A stretch of DNA of 64,000 bases from Brumimicrobium glaciale (GCF_004152935.1 NZ_SETE01000003.1:124001-188000), one strand, 5' to 3'. Positions 1 to 9,899 are shown, counted from the stretch's first letter. A program made the numbers and translations. The notes: a model not told the origin generated them from the sequence alone.

Positions 1-1264
1 AATCATCTGGCCAAGGATACCTCCAATTATTAGCATAAGCATATTGCTCATTTGATACACCCATTGCATAATCGCTATTTCCTTGATCCAAAATCCTAAC
101 CGATAAAGTATCCGATTCCAATTGTAAAAGGATATTTTCTTTCAGGTGTAAAACAGTTAATAAATTTTCATTTTGATCACGTTTTAATTCATTCAATTGC
201 TGTGGCTGCAAACGATTATTTTTATAATGCCATACATCAAGAACAGCTTTCTCATTGTCTAGCAAAGTATCTTTTTCTTCCTTAATAGGCATAGTTCTTA
301 ATCCAAAGAAAAGTTTTGACTCATCTAAAGAGAAATATACTCTTCCTTTGGGCGCTGGCGTAAGACCATCTGGCAAATCAGAACGTCCATCTGTTACCAA
401 AACTTCTGGTAATTCACTGTGTAATGACCATTGATAAACATCATAACTGCGCAGTGCTTTTGAAGTATCGGTTGAAGCCATAAAGACAAATTCATTTCCT
501 CTATCACTGAATCCGTAATTCCCCAACTCTGTAAATTGAGTCGATAACTTTTTTACCTTTTGATTAACAAAATCGTATAATTGAACAGTTGAAAGCTCAT
601 CACCTCCTTTTTTAATCACTTTTACAAAAAACAAATGCGTTCCTTGGTCATTAAATTTAAAATCAGTTACATTTTCAATTTTTTTACGTTCACCAGTTTC
701 TGTATTCAACAAGAATAATGTATTTCCTTCTTTGTTTGTTTCAATTTCTTTTTTGCTCCTAAACCAGCGTTTCTTTTTCTTTGGTTTATTCTTTTTGATA
801 TCCTTTATAGTATAAGCGAGAATATTTCCTTTTTTTGCGATTGCGTAATCTACAAGATTCGAAACTTTCACTAAACTATCTTTCTTAGTAAAATAAATCC
901 CTAAGGTATCCTTAACCCATTTGTCTTTTTCAATATCATTAAGCTTCATATAACGCAATGTGTCGAAACCTGCATCAATTGAAAACGCAACAATTTTCTC
1001 ATTATCACTAAAAACTGCGTTTTTCGCCTTAGCTATTTCAACTTTGGTTTTACTCTTTGCTGTATATACAATGAGTTTACCATCTCCACGGTGCGGATTA
1101 ATTTCATAAGTCACATAACTTCCTAAAGAAGATACATTTTGATTTCTCAGAGAATTCCAGCTATTATATACTGTATGGTCAATGATTTTCTTTTGTGCAA
1201 AAACGGTTGTTACACTAACGAATAAGAGAATTAGAGAAATAAATAATTTCTGAATAGAGATCAT
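1..1264 (-). CDS. S9 family (prolyl oligopeptidase-like) peptidase, N-terminal part, runs off the window
   Basis: An open frame starts at an ATG at 1262-1264 on the minus strand and continues past base 1, giving about 421 residues. It begins with a signal peptide (MISIQKLFISLILLFVSVTT, cleavage probably after VFAQ), so the product is exported. The rest is rich in short beta-strand segments such as YEINPHRGDGKL, AVFSDNEKIVAFSIDAGF and NYGFSDRGNEFVFMAS, which resemble the WD40-like blades of the N-terminal propeller of Bacteroidota S9 peptidases. The catalytic alpha/beta-hydrolase domain would lie beyond the window edge, so peptidase activity is inferred from the propeller alone. An imperfect -7 element lies about 50 bases upstream. 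It is divergent from the T9SS gene at 1405. Confidence 0.72.
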   Translation of the reverse strand, partial: MISIQKLFISLILLFVSVTTVFAQKKIIDHTVYNSWNSLRNQNVSSLGSYVTYEINPHRGDGKLIVYTAKSKTKVEIAKAKNAVFSDNEKIVAFSIDAGFDTLRYMKLNDIEKDKWVKDTLGIYFTKKDSLVKVSNLVDYAIAKKGNILAYTIKDIKKNKPKKKKRWFRSKKEIETNKEGNTLFLLNTETGERKKIENVTDFKFNDQGTHLFFVKVIKKGGDELSTVQLYDFVNQKVKKLSTQFTELGNYGFSDRGNEFVFMASTDTSKALRSYDVYQWSLHSELPEVLVTDGRSDLPDGLTPAPKGRVYFSLDESKLFFGLRTMPIKEEKDTLLDNEKAVLDVWHYKNNRLQPQQLNELKRDQNENLLTVLHLKENILLQLESDTLSVRILDQGNSDYAMGVSNEQYAYANNWRYPWPDD

Positions 1265-1374
1265 AAAAATTTAATTTTTGTTAAAATGTAGCTATAAATA
1301 CATTTTTCGACGAAAATATACATTTTTTAACTTAGTTAAGCCCCATTTCATTATTTAGATTCCTAAAAATTATG

Positions 1375-1382
1375 TATATTTG
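1375..1382 (+). promoter_or_regulatory. Bacteroidota -7 promoter element for the T9SS gene at 1405
   Basis: The sequence TATATTTG matches TAnnTTTG exactly and lies 22 bases before the ATG at 1405, predicting a leader of roughly 15 bases. Confidence 0.65.
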
Positions 1383-1404
1383 TTAAAAATTAAAAGATAA
1401 TATT

Positions 1405-3195
1405 ATGAAAAAGATTTACGTAATGGCAGCTTTTTTAGGGGCAACGTCATTTGCTTTTAACCAAAAAGCAATGAACAGTCCTTTACCAACAAAAGCACAA
1501 AATTCAAAAGCTATAGCTCAAACAGGTAATGTAGAGAAAGCACTTGGAGCGTCTTTATACACTAACGATTTCAGTACAGTTACTGATTGGACAGTGGGGA
1601 CAGATGAAATCCAAGGTAGCTGGGTTCTTGGTGTTGCGGCTGATTTGCCAAATGCACCTCAGTACTATGCAGCAATTAATTCAACGACTAAAGCAAACGG
1701 TTTTGCATTCTTTGAAGGAGTTCAGCATTTATTAAATGATCCAAATCCACCAGTAGCGAATCAAAACGCGTGGGTAGAGATGACGACATCAATTGATTTA
1801 TCAGGTGAAAGTTTCGTTACTTTTACATTCCAACAACGTTATAGATCATTCAACTCTGACATTACTTATGTTGAAGTAAGTTTAGATGGTGGTGTAACTT
1901 GGGAACAAGAAATCGATGTTAATGATGGTGTTATTGAAGCGGGAGCTCCAAACATTTCAGTTGATTTTGCTGTAAACAATTCTTCTACAGTTAAATTTAG
2001 ATTTAGATGGAACAGTATGTCAGCTAATGCTGGTTATGCTTGGCAAGTTGATGATGTTGAGATTTTCGCATTGTCTGATAACGATGTTGAGATAACTGCA
2101 AATTACAAAGGAACGGACGGTATGTATTACCACCAAATTCCTTTAGCTCAAGCTTCTCCTATCGCTTTCGAAGCAGATGTAAAAGGTAAAGGTATTGCAG
2201 CACAAACTAACGTTAAACTTCAAGTTTCACAAGTTGGTGGTGCTTATGTAGGAACATCTCAAGCAGTTTCTTTAGACTATGGTATCGCAGATACATTAAA
2301 AGTAACTCCACCATTTACTCCAAATGCTATTGGAGCATATGAAATGGAATTTGAATTACTTAATGATGCTACTGATGATATGCCAACTAACAACATGATT
2401 GCTAATTATGAATTCGAAGTTGGACAAAATATCTATGCACGTGATAACGGTATCGTAAACAGTCAAGTTGATGGTTTAGGATATTCTACACCTTTAACTG
2501 TAGAGCCTGGTGTTTTATATAAAGTTTTTGCTGATGCTGAATTAACAGCTATCAATGTAACTTTTGGTGATGCATTAGACAACGGAATTCAAGTATTCGG
2601 TAAAATTTATTTAGCAACTGATGTAATCGGACCTGGTGAAATAGCTGAAACTCTTCCTTATGTTACAACTGCAGCTGATGTTGAAGGAACAGAAGTTACT
2701 TTAATATTCGAAACTCCAGTTCAGTTAACTGCTGGTCAAGAATATGTAATTAGTGCTAAAGCTTTTGAAGTGAACTTCTCTGTACTTTGTGCAGGTGAAA
2801 GCCCACTAGGAACAGCATTTAAATTTGGTGCTTTAGGAGCAGGTGGAACTGAAGGTTGGTTTGTTCAACCATTCACTCCAATGATCCGCATGAACTTTGA
2901 TCCTTCATTAGGAGTAGAAAACAATGAGTTATCTAACCTTAATGTTTCTGCAAACTTCCCAAATCCTTTTGCTAACGAAACTACAGTTCAATTTAACTTG
3001 AAAGAAGCATCTACTGTTTCTTACAAAGTTATTGACATGACTGGTAAAGTTATGACAGAAGTTTCTGAAGGAAACACTATGGCTGGTGATCACCAAATCA
3101 CTATCGATGGTACTTCTTTCGCTAACGGAGTTTATTACTTAAACATTACAGCTGGTGAAACATCTGTTACACGTAAAATGATCGTGAACAAATAA
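1405..3195 (+). CDS. T9SS-secreted protein with a choice-of-anchor-J/MAM-like domain
   Basis: A 596-residue exported protein. The N-terminus (MKKIYVMAAFLGATSFAF) is a signal peptide. Residues about 50-225 form a jelly-roll region with the pattern TNDFS...W, AWVEMTTSIDLSG, YVEVSLDGGVTWE and YAWQVDDVEIF, typical of choice-of-anchor J/MAM-like carbohydrate or protein-binding domains. Residues about 225-500 are further beta-rich, Ig-like sequence. The last 80 residues are a T9SS type A sorting domain (NFPNPFANETTVQFNL, then GVYYLNI, ending RKMIVNK), which directs export through the outer membrane and surface attachment or release. It has its own promoter and a strong terminator, so it is monocistronic and probably well expressed. 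The ligand is unknown. Confidence 0.85.
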   Translation: MKKIYVMAAFLGATSFAFNQKAMNSPLPTKAQNSKAIAQTGNVEKALGASLYTNDFSTVTDWTVGTDEIQGSWVLGVAADLPNAPQYYAAINSTTKANGFAFFEGVQHLLNDPNPPVANQNAWVEMTTSIDLSGESFVTFTFQQRYRSFNSDITYVEVSLDGGVTWEQEIDVNDGVIEAGAPNISVDFAVNNSSTVKFRFRWNSMSANAGYAWQVDDVEIFALSDNDVEITANYKGTDGMYYHQIPLAQASPIAFEADVKGKGIAAQTNVKLQVSQVGGAYVGTSQAVSLDYGIADTLKVTPPFTPNAIGAYEMEFELLNDATDDMPTNNMIANYEFEVGQNIYARDNGIVNSQVDGLGYSTPLTVEPGVLYKVFADAELTAINVTFGDALDNGIQVFGKIYLATDVIGPGEIAETLPYVTTAADVEGTEVTLIFETPVQLTAGQEYVISAKAFEVNFSVLCAGESPLGTAFKFGALGAGGTEGWFVQPFTPMIRMNFDPSLGVENNELSNLNVSANFPNPFANETTVQFNLKEASTVSYKVIDMTGKVMTEVSEGNTMAGDHQITIDGTSFANGVYYLNITAGETSVTRKMIVNK

Positions 3196-3217
3196 TCATC
3201 AATTGATTACAATATAG

Positions 3218-3250
3218 AAAAGAGGAGCCAATTGGCTCCTCTTTTTTTTT
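3218..3250 (+). terminator. Rho-independent terminator of the T9SS gene
   Basis: A perfect 10-bp stem AAGAGGAGCC/GGCTCCTCTT (3220-3229 and 3234-3243) with loop AATT is followed by an unbroken T-tract to 3250, 25 bases after the stop codon. Confidence 0.9.
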
Positions 3251-3306
3251 AACTATAATTTAATAAACATACTAAAACATATTTGAAACTGGTGCGTTAT
3301 ATAGAT

Positions 3307-3372
3307 GTTAGGTTTCATAAGTAGTAGTGTTAAACAAGAGAGAAGGCGCCCGCTTTCTCTCTTGTTGTTTGT
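3307..3372 (+). ncRNA. Hairpin element copy 1 (candidate small RNA or repeat)
   Basis: The box GTTAGGTTTCATAAGTAGTA starts at 3307 and is followed by a 16-bp inverted repeat at 3333-3366 (AACAAGAGAGAAGGCG with CGCTTTCTCTCTTGTT, one G:U pair) and a short T-rich tail. The upstream part differs from copies 2-4: the CATATTTG box ends 22 rather than 46 bases before the element. Function unknown; the RNA interpretation rests on stem conservation. Confidence 0.45.
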
Positions 3373-4059
3373 ACGAGAATTTAAAATATGAATCTAATCA
3401 TCCCAATTAATCAATTAAGTTTCCAATTCATTAATTTGAATTAGATTCACTATTGCCCGATTGAACTATACTCCAAACTTCTAGAGTGAAGTCTACATAC
3501 AAACTTGCCTTTCTTTTATTCAATTCTTATTTATTCTTATTGCCCAACAAGCTAATTCGTAATTCTATAAAAAGAGATTCCATTCAATGCGTTTCAAATG
3601 TCATGCGCTGCACTGAGCCAACCAATGCGAGCTGTTCAATGATTATGCAGTAAATAGTTCTAGTTGGTTTTACGGGAAAGAGATTGCGTTCTAAATCACA
3701 ACCACTATTTGGAATATCACTCCCTTCTAGGAAAAGTAAAAAAGGGATTCCTAAATGCTATGTGTTATCGCAATAATGGCTCACTAGGTTTCATTTCTGC
3801 TAAATGTAATTCCACAAGAGAATTCATATTTCACATAAAAACCAAAAGCTTACGATATTTACATTTACGAAACCAAACCAATAGTTTCTAAATTCATCTG
3901 TAATCAATTTATGAAATAGAGATGAATTACTCAGAGAGAAAAGTTATGGACATTAGAAATTAATAAAATTAAATCAGATCAAAAATATGTTAGTTTAATC
4001 ATTAACATATTTTGTCACTTTAAAAATACGAAAACAAAAAACGAGGGGTTTATACCATT

Positions 4060-4125
4060 GTTAGGTTTCATAAGTAGTAGTGTTAAACAAGAGAGAAAAC
4101 GCCCGTTTTCTCTCTTGTTGTTTAT
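4060..4125 (+). ncRNA. Hairpin element copy 2
   Basis: The same 20-base box starts at 4060. The stem at 4086-4119 is perfect over 16 bp but carries AAAACG/CGTTTT where copy 3 has AAAGCG/CGCTTT, a compensatory A-T to G-C exchange. ATTAACATATTTTG ends 46 bases before the box, as in copies 3 and 4. Confidence 0.5.
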
Positions 4126-4319
4126 TAGAACTTCTATCATGATAGCTTGTCCAATTAAATAATCAATAGTTCCATTCAAGAGAGTGACTTGAGCTTGAAC
4201 AATAAAGAATTTTGAAGTATAAATAAGTACAGATTAGACAAAGCAGAGAATAGTATATTCATTAACATATTTTGCCAATTCAAAAATACTAAAACAAAAT
4301 ATAAGAGGTTTATAGCATT

Positions 4320-4385
4320 GTTAGGTTTCATAAGTAGTAGTGTTAAATAAGAGAGAAAGCGCCCGCTTTCTCTCTTGTTGCTTAT
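4320..4385 (+). ncRNA. Hairpin element copy 3
   Basis: The box starts at 4320 and the stem is at 4346-4379 (AATAAGAGAGAAAGCG with CGCTTTCTCTCTTGTT; one U:G pair). The flanks match copy 2 downstream (CTTCTATCATGAT.GCTTGTCC) and copy 4 upstream, so the family grew by segmental duplication while the stem stayed paired. Confidence 0.5.
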
Positions 4386-4934
4386 TAGAACTTCTATCAT
4401 GATGGCTTGTCCAATTAAACAATCAATAGTCCTATTCCAGAGGGTACTTTGAACTTGATCGATAAAGAATTTTGGTTCTATATGATTTTGTGTGGGTTGA
4501 TTTAAAATCCATGGTTTTAATTGAAGCTAAACGATTGTTAATTTGGTTCTACTTTTATTTAAATGGAAACTTTCTATTAAAATACATTTCGCTTAATTTT
4601 ATAAATTCCTGTTATTTAAGTCTTTATTATTCGAAAACCTCCAACTAGCGGACTAACCAACTGAAATACAGACAACCATATTCTTGTTTGTAAAAATAAA
4701 ATGGTGACTTGGATAATTACTTTAAAATACAACTCATGTAGGTTACAGTTAAATTCGTAATAGAACTATTAATTTTTCAAAGGATTAAAATTGATTACCC
4801 ACAGTATTTCATCTAGAGCCAGAATTTTGAAGTATAAATAAGTACAGATTAGACAAAGCAGAGAATAATATATTCATTAACATATTTTGCCAATTCAAAA
4901 ATACTAAAACAAAAAACAAGGAGTTAATAGCACT

Positions 4935-5000
4935 GTTAGGTTTCATAAGTAGTAGTGTTAAACAAGAGAGAAAACGCCCGTTTTCTCTCTTGTTGTTTAT
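4935..5000 (+). ncRNA. Hairpin element copy 4
   Basis: The box starts at 4935 and the stem is at 4961-4994 with the AAAACG/CGTTTT version. ATTAACATATTTTG ends 46 bases upstream of the box. Confidence 0.5.
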
Positions 5001-5086
5001 TGGAATACTTATCTAATAATCATTAACATTTTTTCACGAATTTATTACAACAAAAGAAATGAATTGCAGTTATAAGGAAAGTAGTA

Positions 5087-5154
5087 GTTAAGTTTCATAA
5101 ATAGTAGTGATAGTTTTAGAGAGGAGGGAATTAAATTTTCTTCCTCTCTTTTTG
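5087..5154 (+). ncRNA. Hairpin element copy 5, diverged
   Basis: The box is recognisable but changed (GTTAAGTTTCATAAATAGTA at 5087). The primary sequence of the stem is different (AGAGAGGAGGGAA at 5118-5130 against TTTCTTCCTCTCT ending at 5149), yet it still pairs with G:U wobbles and is followed by a T run. Retained hairpin geometry despite sequence change supports selection on structure. Confidence 0.4.
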
Positions 5155-5356
5155 TTGATAGAGATTTAAAGACAAAAACGATTCATAAAGCAAATTACAA
5201 TATCAAATAATCGAAAAATAATTTCATTGAATAGAGATAAAATATATTATAATGAGGGGTGATTATTCTAGAAGCCTACTAATAAGATAAACCGATTGCT
5301 ATTTCGCTATCGTTAACGTCTATTTTATTTCCAAATGAATTTGAGCTAACAGTAAA

Positions 5357-5701
5357 CTACTCTTCCTCCTGCTTTTTGTTTGGAATAATAATCCAAACAG
5401 CTACTAACAAAGCTCCCATTAACAAAAGGTATTTTGCATTAGGAATTCCTAAAGAACTTAATGAGAATCCGAAAATAATCGACAAAACGCTGGTGAGCAA
5501 TAAAAGCGCAGAACCATTTAGAGTATCAGATTTTAATAATGAAAACAAATGAATCATTACTCCTAAGCTTCCAAAAACAAGTGCAATCAAAGGAAAAAAA
5601 GGACTACTGCTAATATCAGTAGCTTCAAAAGCGATTAGTATAAAAGGAAGTAACATTGCGAGCAATGCAACAAAAATTGAATATGTCCCCCATTTTGTCA
5701 T
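5357..5701 (-). CDS. Small integral membrane protein of unknown function
   Basis: 114 residues, of which nearly all of 6-105 are hydrophobic. About four membrane segments can be seen (SIFVALLAMLLPFILIAF, LIALVFGSLGVMIHLFSLL, ALLLLTSVLSIIFGFSLSSL, YLLLMGALLVAVWIIIP), with a short charged tail KKQEEE. No family was recognised. A TACTTTTG -7 element at 5706-5713 lies just before the ATG, implying a leaderless or nearly leaderless mRNA, which supports the gene being real. It is divergent from the SAM riboswitch-metH unit. Confidence 0.65.
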   Translation of the reverse strand: MTKWGTYSIFVALLAMLLPFILIAFEATDISSSPFFPLIALVFGSLGVMIHLFSLLKSDTLNGSALLLLTSVLSIIFGFSLSSLGIPNAKYLLLMGALLVAVWIIIPNKKQEEE

Positions 5702-5802
5702 GTTTCAAAAGTACAGTTTTAATCGAAAACAACATCTCTTCGTGAATTTAGATTCTCAAACTCAAAAAAATCACCCAATAATATAATTCAGTATCTTCTT
5801 TT

Positions 5803-5829
5803 TTGTCTACAGATTAGTTCTTACATTTG
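5803..5829 (+). promoter_or_regulatory. Promoter of the riboswitch-metH transcript
   Basis: TTG at 5803-5805 and TACATTTG at 5822-5829 match the Bacteroidota -33/-7 pattern with a 16-base spacer. The predicted start, about 5835, falls some 20 bases before the first riboswitch helix. Confidence 0.6.
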
Positions 5830-5856
5830 AGAAGTTCTTTTAATGAATGCAGTAAT

Positions 5857-5972
5857 ACTTATAAAGAAAGGTGGAGGGACAGGCCCTACGAAACCTTGGC
5901 AACCTTTTATTCGATTTATGTCGTTTATTTCCGGTGCCAATTCCTTCCCCAATAAATTGGGGATTGATAAGT
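5857..5972 (+). promoter_or_regulatory. SAM-I (S-box) riboswitch
   Basis: The core has the SAM-I hallmarks in order: AAGAAAGGTGGAGGGAC, GGCCC, then CGAAACC, GGCAACC, a variable stem, and GGTGCCAATTCC. P1 can form between ACTTAT (5857-5862) and ATAAGT (5967-5972). The P4 hairpin is visible as TTCCCC/GGGGAT. It lies about 130 bases upstream of metH, so SAM binding should reduce methionine synthase expression. Downstream, at about 5984-6002, a weak hairpin (AGTC/GACT) followed by six Ts could be the terminator of the expression platform, although the stem is short. Short open frames overlapping this RNA are not genes. Confidence 0.92.
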
Positions 5973-6101
5973 TGAAAACTGAGTCGATTCTGACTTTTTT
6001 CTCCAAATTTCTTTTCTATTACGTAATACAAATACTTTCTATCAACTTTTAATGTTGCATAGTAATTTGTTGTGATCATTAATGAAATTAAAATTGAGAA
6101 G

Positions 6102-7106
6102 ATGAAGAAAAGAGATATACGTGAATTAGTGAAGGAAAGAATCTTAGTGCTCGACGGTGCTATGGGAACAATGATTCAACAATACGACTTAGAAGAAGAA
6201 GATTTTCGTAAAGGTTGGTTTGAAGACCATGTAAAACCTTTAAAAGGAAACAATGATTTACTTTCATTGACCCGTCCAGAAATCATTAAAGAAATTCACG
6301 CTAAGTATTTCGAAGCTGGAGCAGATATTTGTGAAACCAATACATTTTCTGGAACTACAGTCGCTCAGGCAGATTATGATTTAGAAAAAGCGGTTTACGA
6401 TATCAACTTTCAATCGGCTAAAATAGCCAAAGAAGTTGCAGATGAATTTTCAGCGAGAGAACCCAACAAACCAAGATATGTTGCAGGTGCAATTGGACCA
6501 ACCAACAGAACATGTTCAATTTCTCCAGATGTAAATGACCCAGCTTTTAGAGCAATAACTTTCGATGAATTGGTTGAAGCATATAGTTTGCAAGTCAAAG
6601 CTCTAATTGAAGGAGGAGTTGATCTATTACTTGTCGAAACAATCTTTGATACGCTGAATGCCAAAGCTGCTCTTTATGCAATTGATGTGGTGCAAGAAGA
6701 AATGAAAACTGATTTACCGATTATGATTTCTGGAACAATTACAGATGCTTCAGGAAGAACTTTAACCGGTCAAACGACAGAAGCTTTCTTGATTTCAATT
6801 TCACATCTTCCAGTATTTAGTGTTGGATTAAATTGTGCTTTGGGTGCAAAAGAATTAAGACAATATCTTAAAATAATGGACGATAAGGCTCCGTTTTATG
6901 TTTCAGCTCATCCCAATGCAGGATTACCCAACTCATTCGGAGAATATGAAGAAACTCCGGAAATAATGGGTGAACAAATTGAAGAGTTTTTAAAAGAAGG
7001 CTTGGTAAATATAATTGGCGGTTGTTGCGGAACAACTCCAGCTCATATTAGAGTGATTGCCGATTTAGCGAAGAAACACGAAGTGAGAAAAATAAAATCA
7101 CAGTAA
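6102..7106 (+). CDS. metH: Methionine synthase part 1: homocysteine S-methyltransferase domain
   Basis: 334 residues from the ATG at 6102; an in-frame ATG at 6072 would add ten residues, but homology to the domain begins at [20 protein letters not shown], so the later start is preferred. This is the homocysteine-binding TIM barrel of cobalamin-dependent methionine synthase: [55 protein letters not shown], and the zinc-ligand cysteines in GLNCALG and [11 protein letters not shown]. It transfers the methyl group from methylcobalamin on the partner to homocysteine. The rest of the enzyme is encoded by the next gene, so the enzyme works as a two-subunit complex, a split known in Bacteroidota. Control is by the SAM-I riboswitch. 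Confidence 0.92.
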   Translation: MKKRDIRELVKERILVLDGAMGTMIQQYDLEEEDFRKGWFEDHVKPLKGNNDLLSLTRPEIIKEIHAKYFEAGADICETNTFSGTTVAQADYDLEKAVYDINFQSAKIAKEVADEFSAREPNKPRYVAGAIGPTNRTCSISPDVNDPAFRAITFDELVEAYSLQVKALIEGGVDLLLVETIFDTLNAKAALYAIDVVQEEMKTDLPIMISGTITDASGRTLTGQTTEAFLISISHLPVFSVGLNCALGAKELRQYLKIMDDKAPFYVSAHPNAGLPNSFGEYEETPEIMGEQIEEFLKEGLVNIIGGCCGTTPAHIRVIADLAKKHEVRKIKSQ

Positions 7107-7116
7107 ATTTCAGAGC

Positions 7117-7172
7117 GTCCTCCCCCTTTATCCCTCCCGATTATTTCGGGACAAGCTCTCCAAAGGGGAAAA
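7117..7172. repeat. Intergenic palindromic repeat between the metH halves
   Basis: A GC-richer island in the 105-base gap: TCCCCCTTTATCCC, then the hairpin CCCGA-TTATT-TCGGG (7136-7150), then CTCTCCAAAGGGG. The outer parts are also roughly complementary. It looks like a dispersed repeat inserted within the operon; it has no T-tract and need not stop transcription. Confidence 0.5.
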
Positions 7173-7211
7173 TAAAAAACATCTTTGAAAAACTGATATA
7201 ATATTTAGAAA

Positions 7212-9899
7212 ATGAACAAAAAGAAAATACTTCCTCCATTAAAATTATCAGGATTAGAACCTTTGATTGTTACTCCAGAATCGAATTTCATCAATGTTGG
7301 AGAACGTACAAATATGACGGGTTCTAAAAAATTCTTGCGTTTAATCAAAGAAGATAAATACGAAGAAGCTTTAGAAGTTGCCTTAGACCAAGTGCAAGGC
7401 GGAGCACAAATCATCGATGTAAACATGGATGAAGGAATGCTTGACGGAAAGGTTGCTATGGTTCGTTTCTTGAATTTAATCGCTTCTGAACCAGACATTG
7501 CAAGAGTTCCTATTATGGTCGATTCTTCGAAATGGGAAATTATTGAAGCAGGTCTTAAATGTGTTCAAGGAAAAGGTGTTGTGAACTCAATTTCTTTAAA
7601 GGATGGAGAAGATTTATTTATTGAAAGAGCAAAAATTGTTCGAAGATTAGGTGCAGCTGTAATTGTCATGGCATTTGACGAAACAGGTCAGGCAGATAAT
7701 TACGAACGCAGAATTGAAATTTGTAAACGTTCGTATGACATTCTAGTGGACAAAGTAAAATTCCCACCGCAAGACATCATTTTCGATCCTAATATTTTCC
7801 CTGTTGCAACGGGAATGGAAGAACACCGAAACAATGCCTTAGATTTCTTTAATGCGACAGAATGGATTCGTAAAAACCTTCCTGGAGCAAGTGTTTCTGG
7901 TGGAGTTTCTAACGTTTCTTTCTCTTTCCGTGGTAATGATTCTGTGCGAGAAGCAATGCACTCTGCATTCTTGTATCACGCGATTAAGCGAGGAATGAAT
8001 ATGGGAATTGTTAATCCAGCTTTATTGGGAGTTTATGATGATATCGACAAAGATTTATTAGAACGTGTTGAAGATGTTTTGTTGAACAGAAGAGATGATG
8101 CTACGGAAAGATTACTTGAATTTGCAGAGAATTTCTCAAGCGAAAGAAAAGAGAGAGTTGTTGACTTGGCTTGGAGAGAGAAACCCGTTCAAGAGAGATT
8201 AGCACATGCTTTAGTAAAAGGAATTACAGAATTCATTGATGAAGACACAGAAGAATGTCGCCACAACTATAAACGTCCAATTGAGGTGATTGAAGGCCCT
8301 TTAATGGATGGAATGAACATCGTTGGGGATTTGTTCGGAAGTGGTAAAATGTTCTTGCCGCAAGTAGTTAAATCGGCACGTGTAATGAAAAAGGCGGTTG
8401 CCTACTTATTGCCTTACATTGAGGACGACAAGCAAGAAGACGATAAACCGAATGGGAAAATCGTGATGGCAACTGTAAAAGGAGATGTTCACGATATTGG
8501 GAAAAACATTGTGGGTGTTGTGTTGGGTTGTAATAATTACGATGTTATTGATCTAGGAGTAATGGTTCCTGCCGAGAAAATCATCCAAACAGCAATTGAA
8601 GTAAATGCAGATGCAATTGGATTGAGTGGATTGATAACACCTTCCTTAGACGAAATGGTAACTGTTGCCAAAGAAATGGAACGTGCCAATATCAGTATTC
8701 CATTATTGATTGGTGGAGCAACAACTTCGCGCGTTCACACAGCGGTTAAAATCGAGCAGTTTTACACAAAAAACCAAACAGTTCATATCTTAGATGCTTC
8801 TCGATCTGTTACGGCTGTTGAGAGTTTATTAGGAAATAAACGTGATGTTTTTGTAGCGAATATTAAAGAAGAATACAAAAAACTGCGTGATCACCACGAG
8901 AAAAACAATGCAAGGAAAACTTATATATCATTAAAAGAAGCGCGAGAAAATAAATTCCCTATTGAATGGAAACAAAGCGATATCAAGGTTCCAAATCAGC
9001 TTGGTGTTTACAACTTTGAAGATTATAGTTTAGAAGAAATATTACAATACACAGACTGGACACCATTCTTCCAAGCATGGGAATTAGCAGGTAGATATCC
9101 AGCCATTTTAAAAGACGAAGTTGTTGGTGAAGCTGCAACGAAATTGTTTCAAGAAGCGCAAGAATTACTCAAAACAATCATTGAAGAAAAGTGGTTAACA
9201 GCCAAAGGAGTTTATGGATTATTTCCAGCGAACTCTATCAACGATGACGATATTGAGATCTATAAAGACGAAAGCAGAACGGAAGTTTTGTATACGCAAC
9301 TTTCTATGCGTTCGCAATTAAAGAAATCAAAAAAAGCACATAATATAGCATTAGCGGACTTTATTGCACCAAAAGAAAGCGGAATCAAGGATTATATCGG
9401 AGGATTTGTGGTGACCACTGGAATTGGAATTGACGAACACCTCAAGAAATTTAGAGATGATCATGACGACTACAATGCGATTATGTTACAAGCACTAGCT
9501 GATCGTTTAGCAGAATCTTTTGCCGAATTATTACATGCGAGAGTAAGAAAAGAATTCTGGGGTTATTCACCAGATGAAGAGTTAGACAACGAATCTTTGA
9601 TTAGAGAAAAATACAAAGGAATTCGTCCAGCTCCAGGTTATCCTGCGTGTCCAGACCATACAGAAAAGCCAGGTTTGTTCGAAATTTTAAACGCAACAGA
9701 ACATACCACAATTAAACTGACTGAACACATGGCGATGTATCCAACGGCAGCAGTTGCAGGTTGGTACTTCGGACATCCAGAAGCGAAATACTTTGGAGTT
9801 GGAAAAATTACCAAAGAACAAGTTGAAAGCATTGCAGAACGCAAAGGGAAAAGCTTTGAAGAAATGGAAAAATGGCTGGGATCGAATTTGAGTTATTAA
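7212..9899 (+). CDS. metH: Methionine synthase part 2: pterin, cobalamin and activation domains
   Basis: 895 residues carrying the remaining MetH modules. Residues about 10-290 are the pterin-binding barrel for methyltetrahydrofolate ([46 protein letters not shown]). About 320-410 is the cap helical domain. About 415-560 is the B12-binding Rossmann domain with [11 protein letters not shown], whose His (about residue 427) is the lower cobalt ligand, followed by [13 protein letters not shown] and IGGATTS. The C-terminal third is the SAM-dependent reactivation domain, including [15 protein letters not shown]. Together with the preceding gene it makes a complete MetH. It requires cobalamin, whose synthesis is not encoded in this window. 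Confidence 0.95.
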   Translation: MNKKKILPPLKLSGLEPLIVTPESNFINVGERTNMTGSKKFLRLIKEDKYEEALEVALDQVQGGAQIIDVNMDEGMLDGKVAMVRFLNLIASEPDIARVPIMVDSSKWEIIEAGLKCVQGKGVVNSISLKDGEDLFIERAKIVRRLGAAVIVMAFDETGQADNYERRIEICKRSYDILVDKVKFPPQDIIFDPNIFPVATGMEEHRNNALDFFNATEWIRKNLPGASVSGGVSNVSFSFRGNDSVREAMHSAFLYHAIKRGMNMGIVNPALLGVYDDIDKDLLERVEDVLLNRRDDATERLLEFAENFSSERKERVVDLAWREKPVQERLAHALVKGITEFIDEDTEECRHNYKRPIEVIEGPLMDGMNIVGDLFGSGKMFLPQVVKSARVMKKAVAYLLPYIEDDKQEDDKPNGKIVMATVKGDVHDIGKNIVGVVLGCNNYDVIDLGVMVPAEKIIQTAIEVNADAIGLSGLITPSLDEMVTVAKEMERANISIPLLIGGATTSRVHTAVKIEQFYTKNQTVHILDASRSVTAVESLLGNKRDVFVANIKEEYKKLRDHHEKNNARKTYISLKEARENKFPIEWKQSDIKVPNQLGVYNFEDYSLEEILQYTDWTPFFQAWELAGRYPAILKDEVVGEAATKLFQEAQELLKTIIEEKWLTAKGVYGLFPANSINDDDIEIYKDESRTEVLYTQLSMRSQLKKSKKAHNIALADFIAPKESGIKDYIGGFVVTTGIGIDEHLKKFRDDHDDYNAIMLQALADRLAESFAELLHARVRKEFWGYSPDEELDNESLIREKYKGIRPAPGYPACPDHTEKPGLFEILNATEHTTIKLTEHMAMYPTAAVAGWYFGHPEAKYFGVGKITKEQVESIAERKGKSFEEMEKWLGSNLSY

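Larger units (their letters stand above)
3251..5356. other. Gene-poor 2.1-kb stretch holding five hairpin elements
   Basis: I found no convincing coding sequence here. Short open frames (for example 3664-3891 plus and 4176-4400 minus) lack recognisable domains, and the second is built from repeat sequence. The region contains five related elements (listed separately). Around copies 3 and 4 a longer upstream block is also duplicated: about 115 bases beginning near 4207 recur near 4825 with few changes. The rest is AT-rich and unassigned. Confidence 0.6.

Noticed and set aside
3664-3891. 75-codon plus-strand frame in the gene-poor stretch
   Set aside because: No promoter, no recognisable domain, and composition like the surrounding non-coding sequence.
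3307-5154. The five hairpin elements as a CRISPR array or IS remnants
   Set aside because: Spacing is irregular (about 753, 260, 615 and 152 bases), the intervening sequence is long, and there are no transposase remains or target duplications visible.
5821-6079. Short open frames on both strands over the metH leader
   Set aside because: They coincide with the SAM-I riboswitch, have no family resemblance, and differ in frame from metH.
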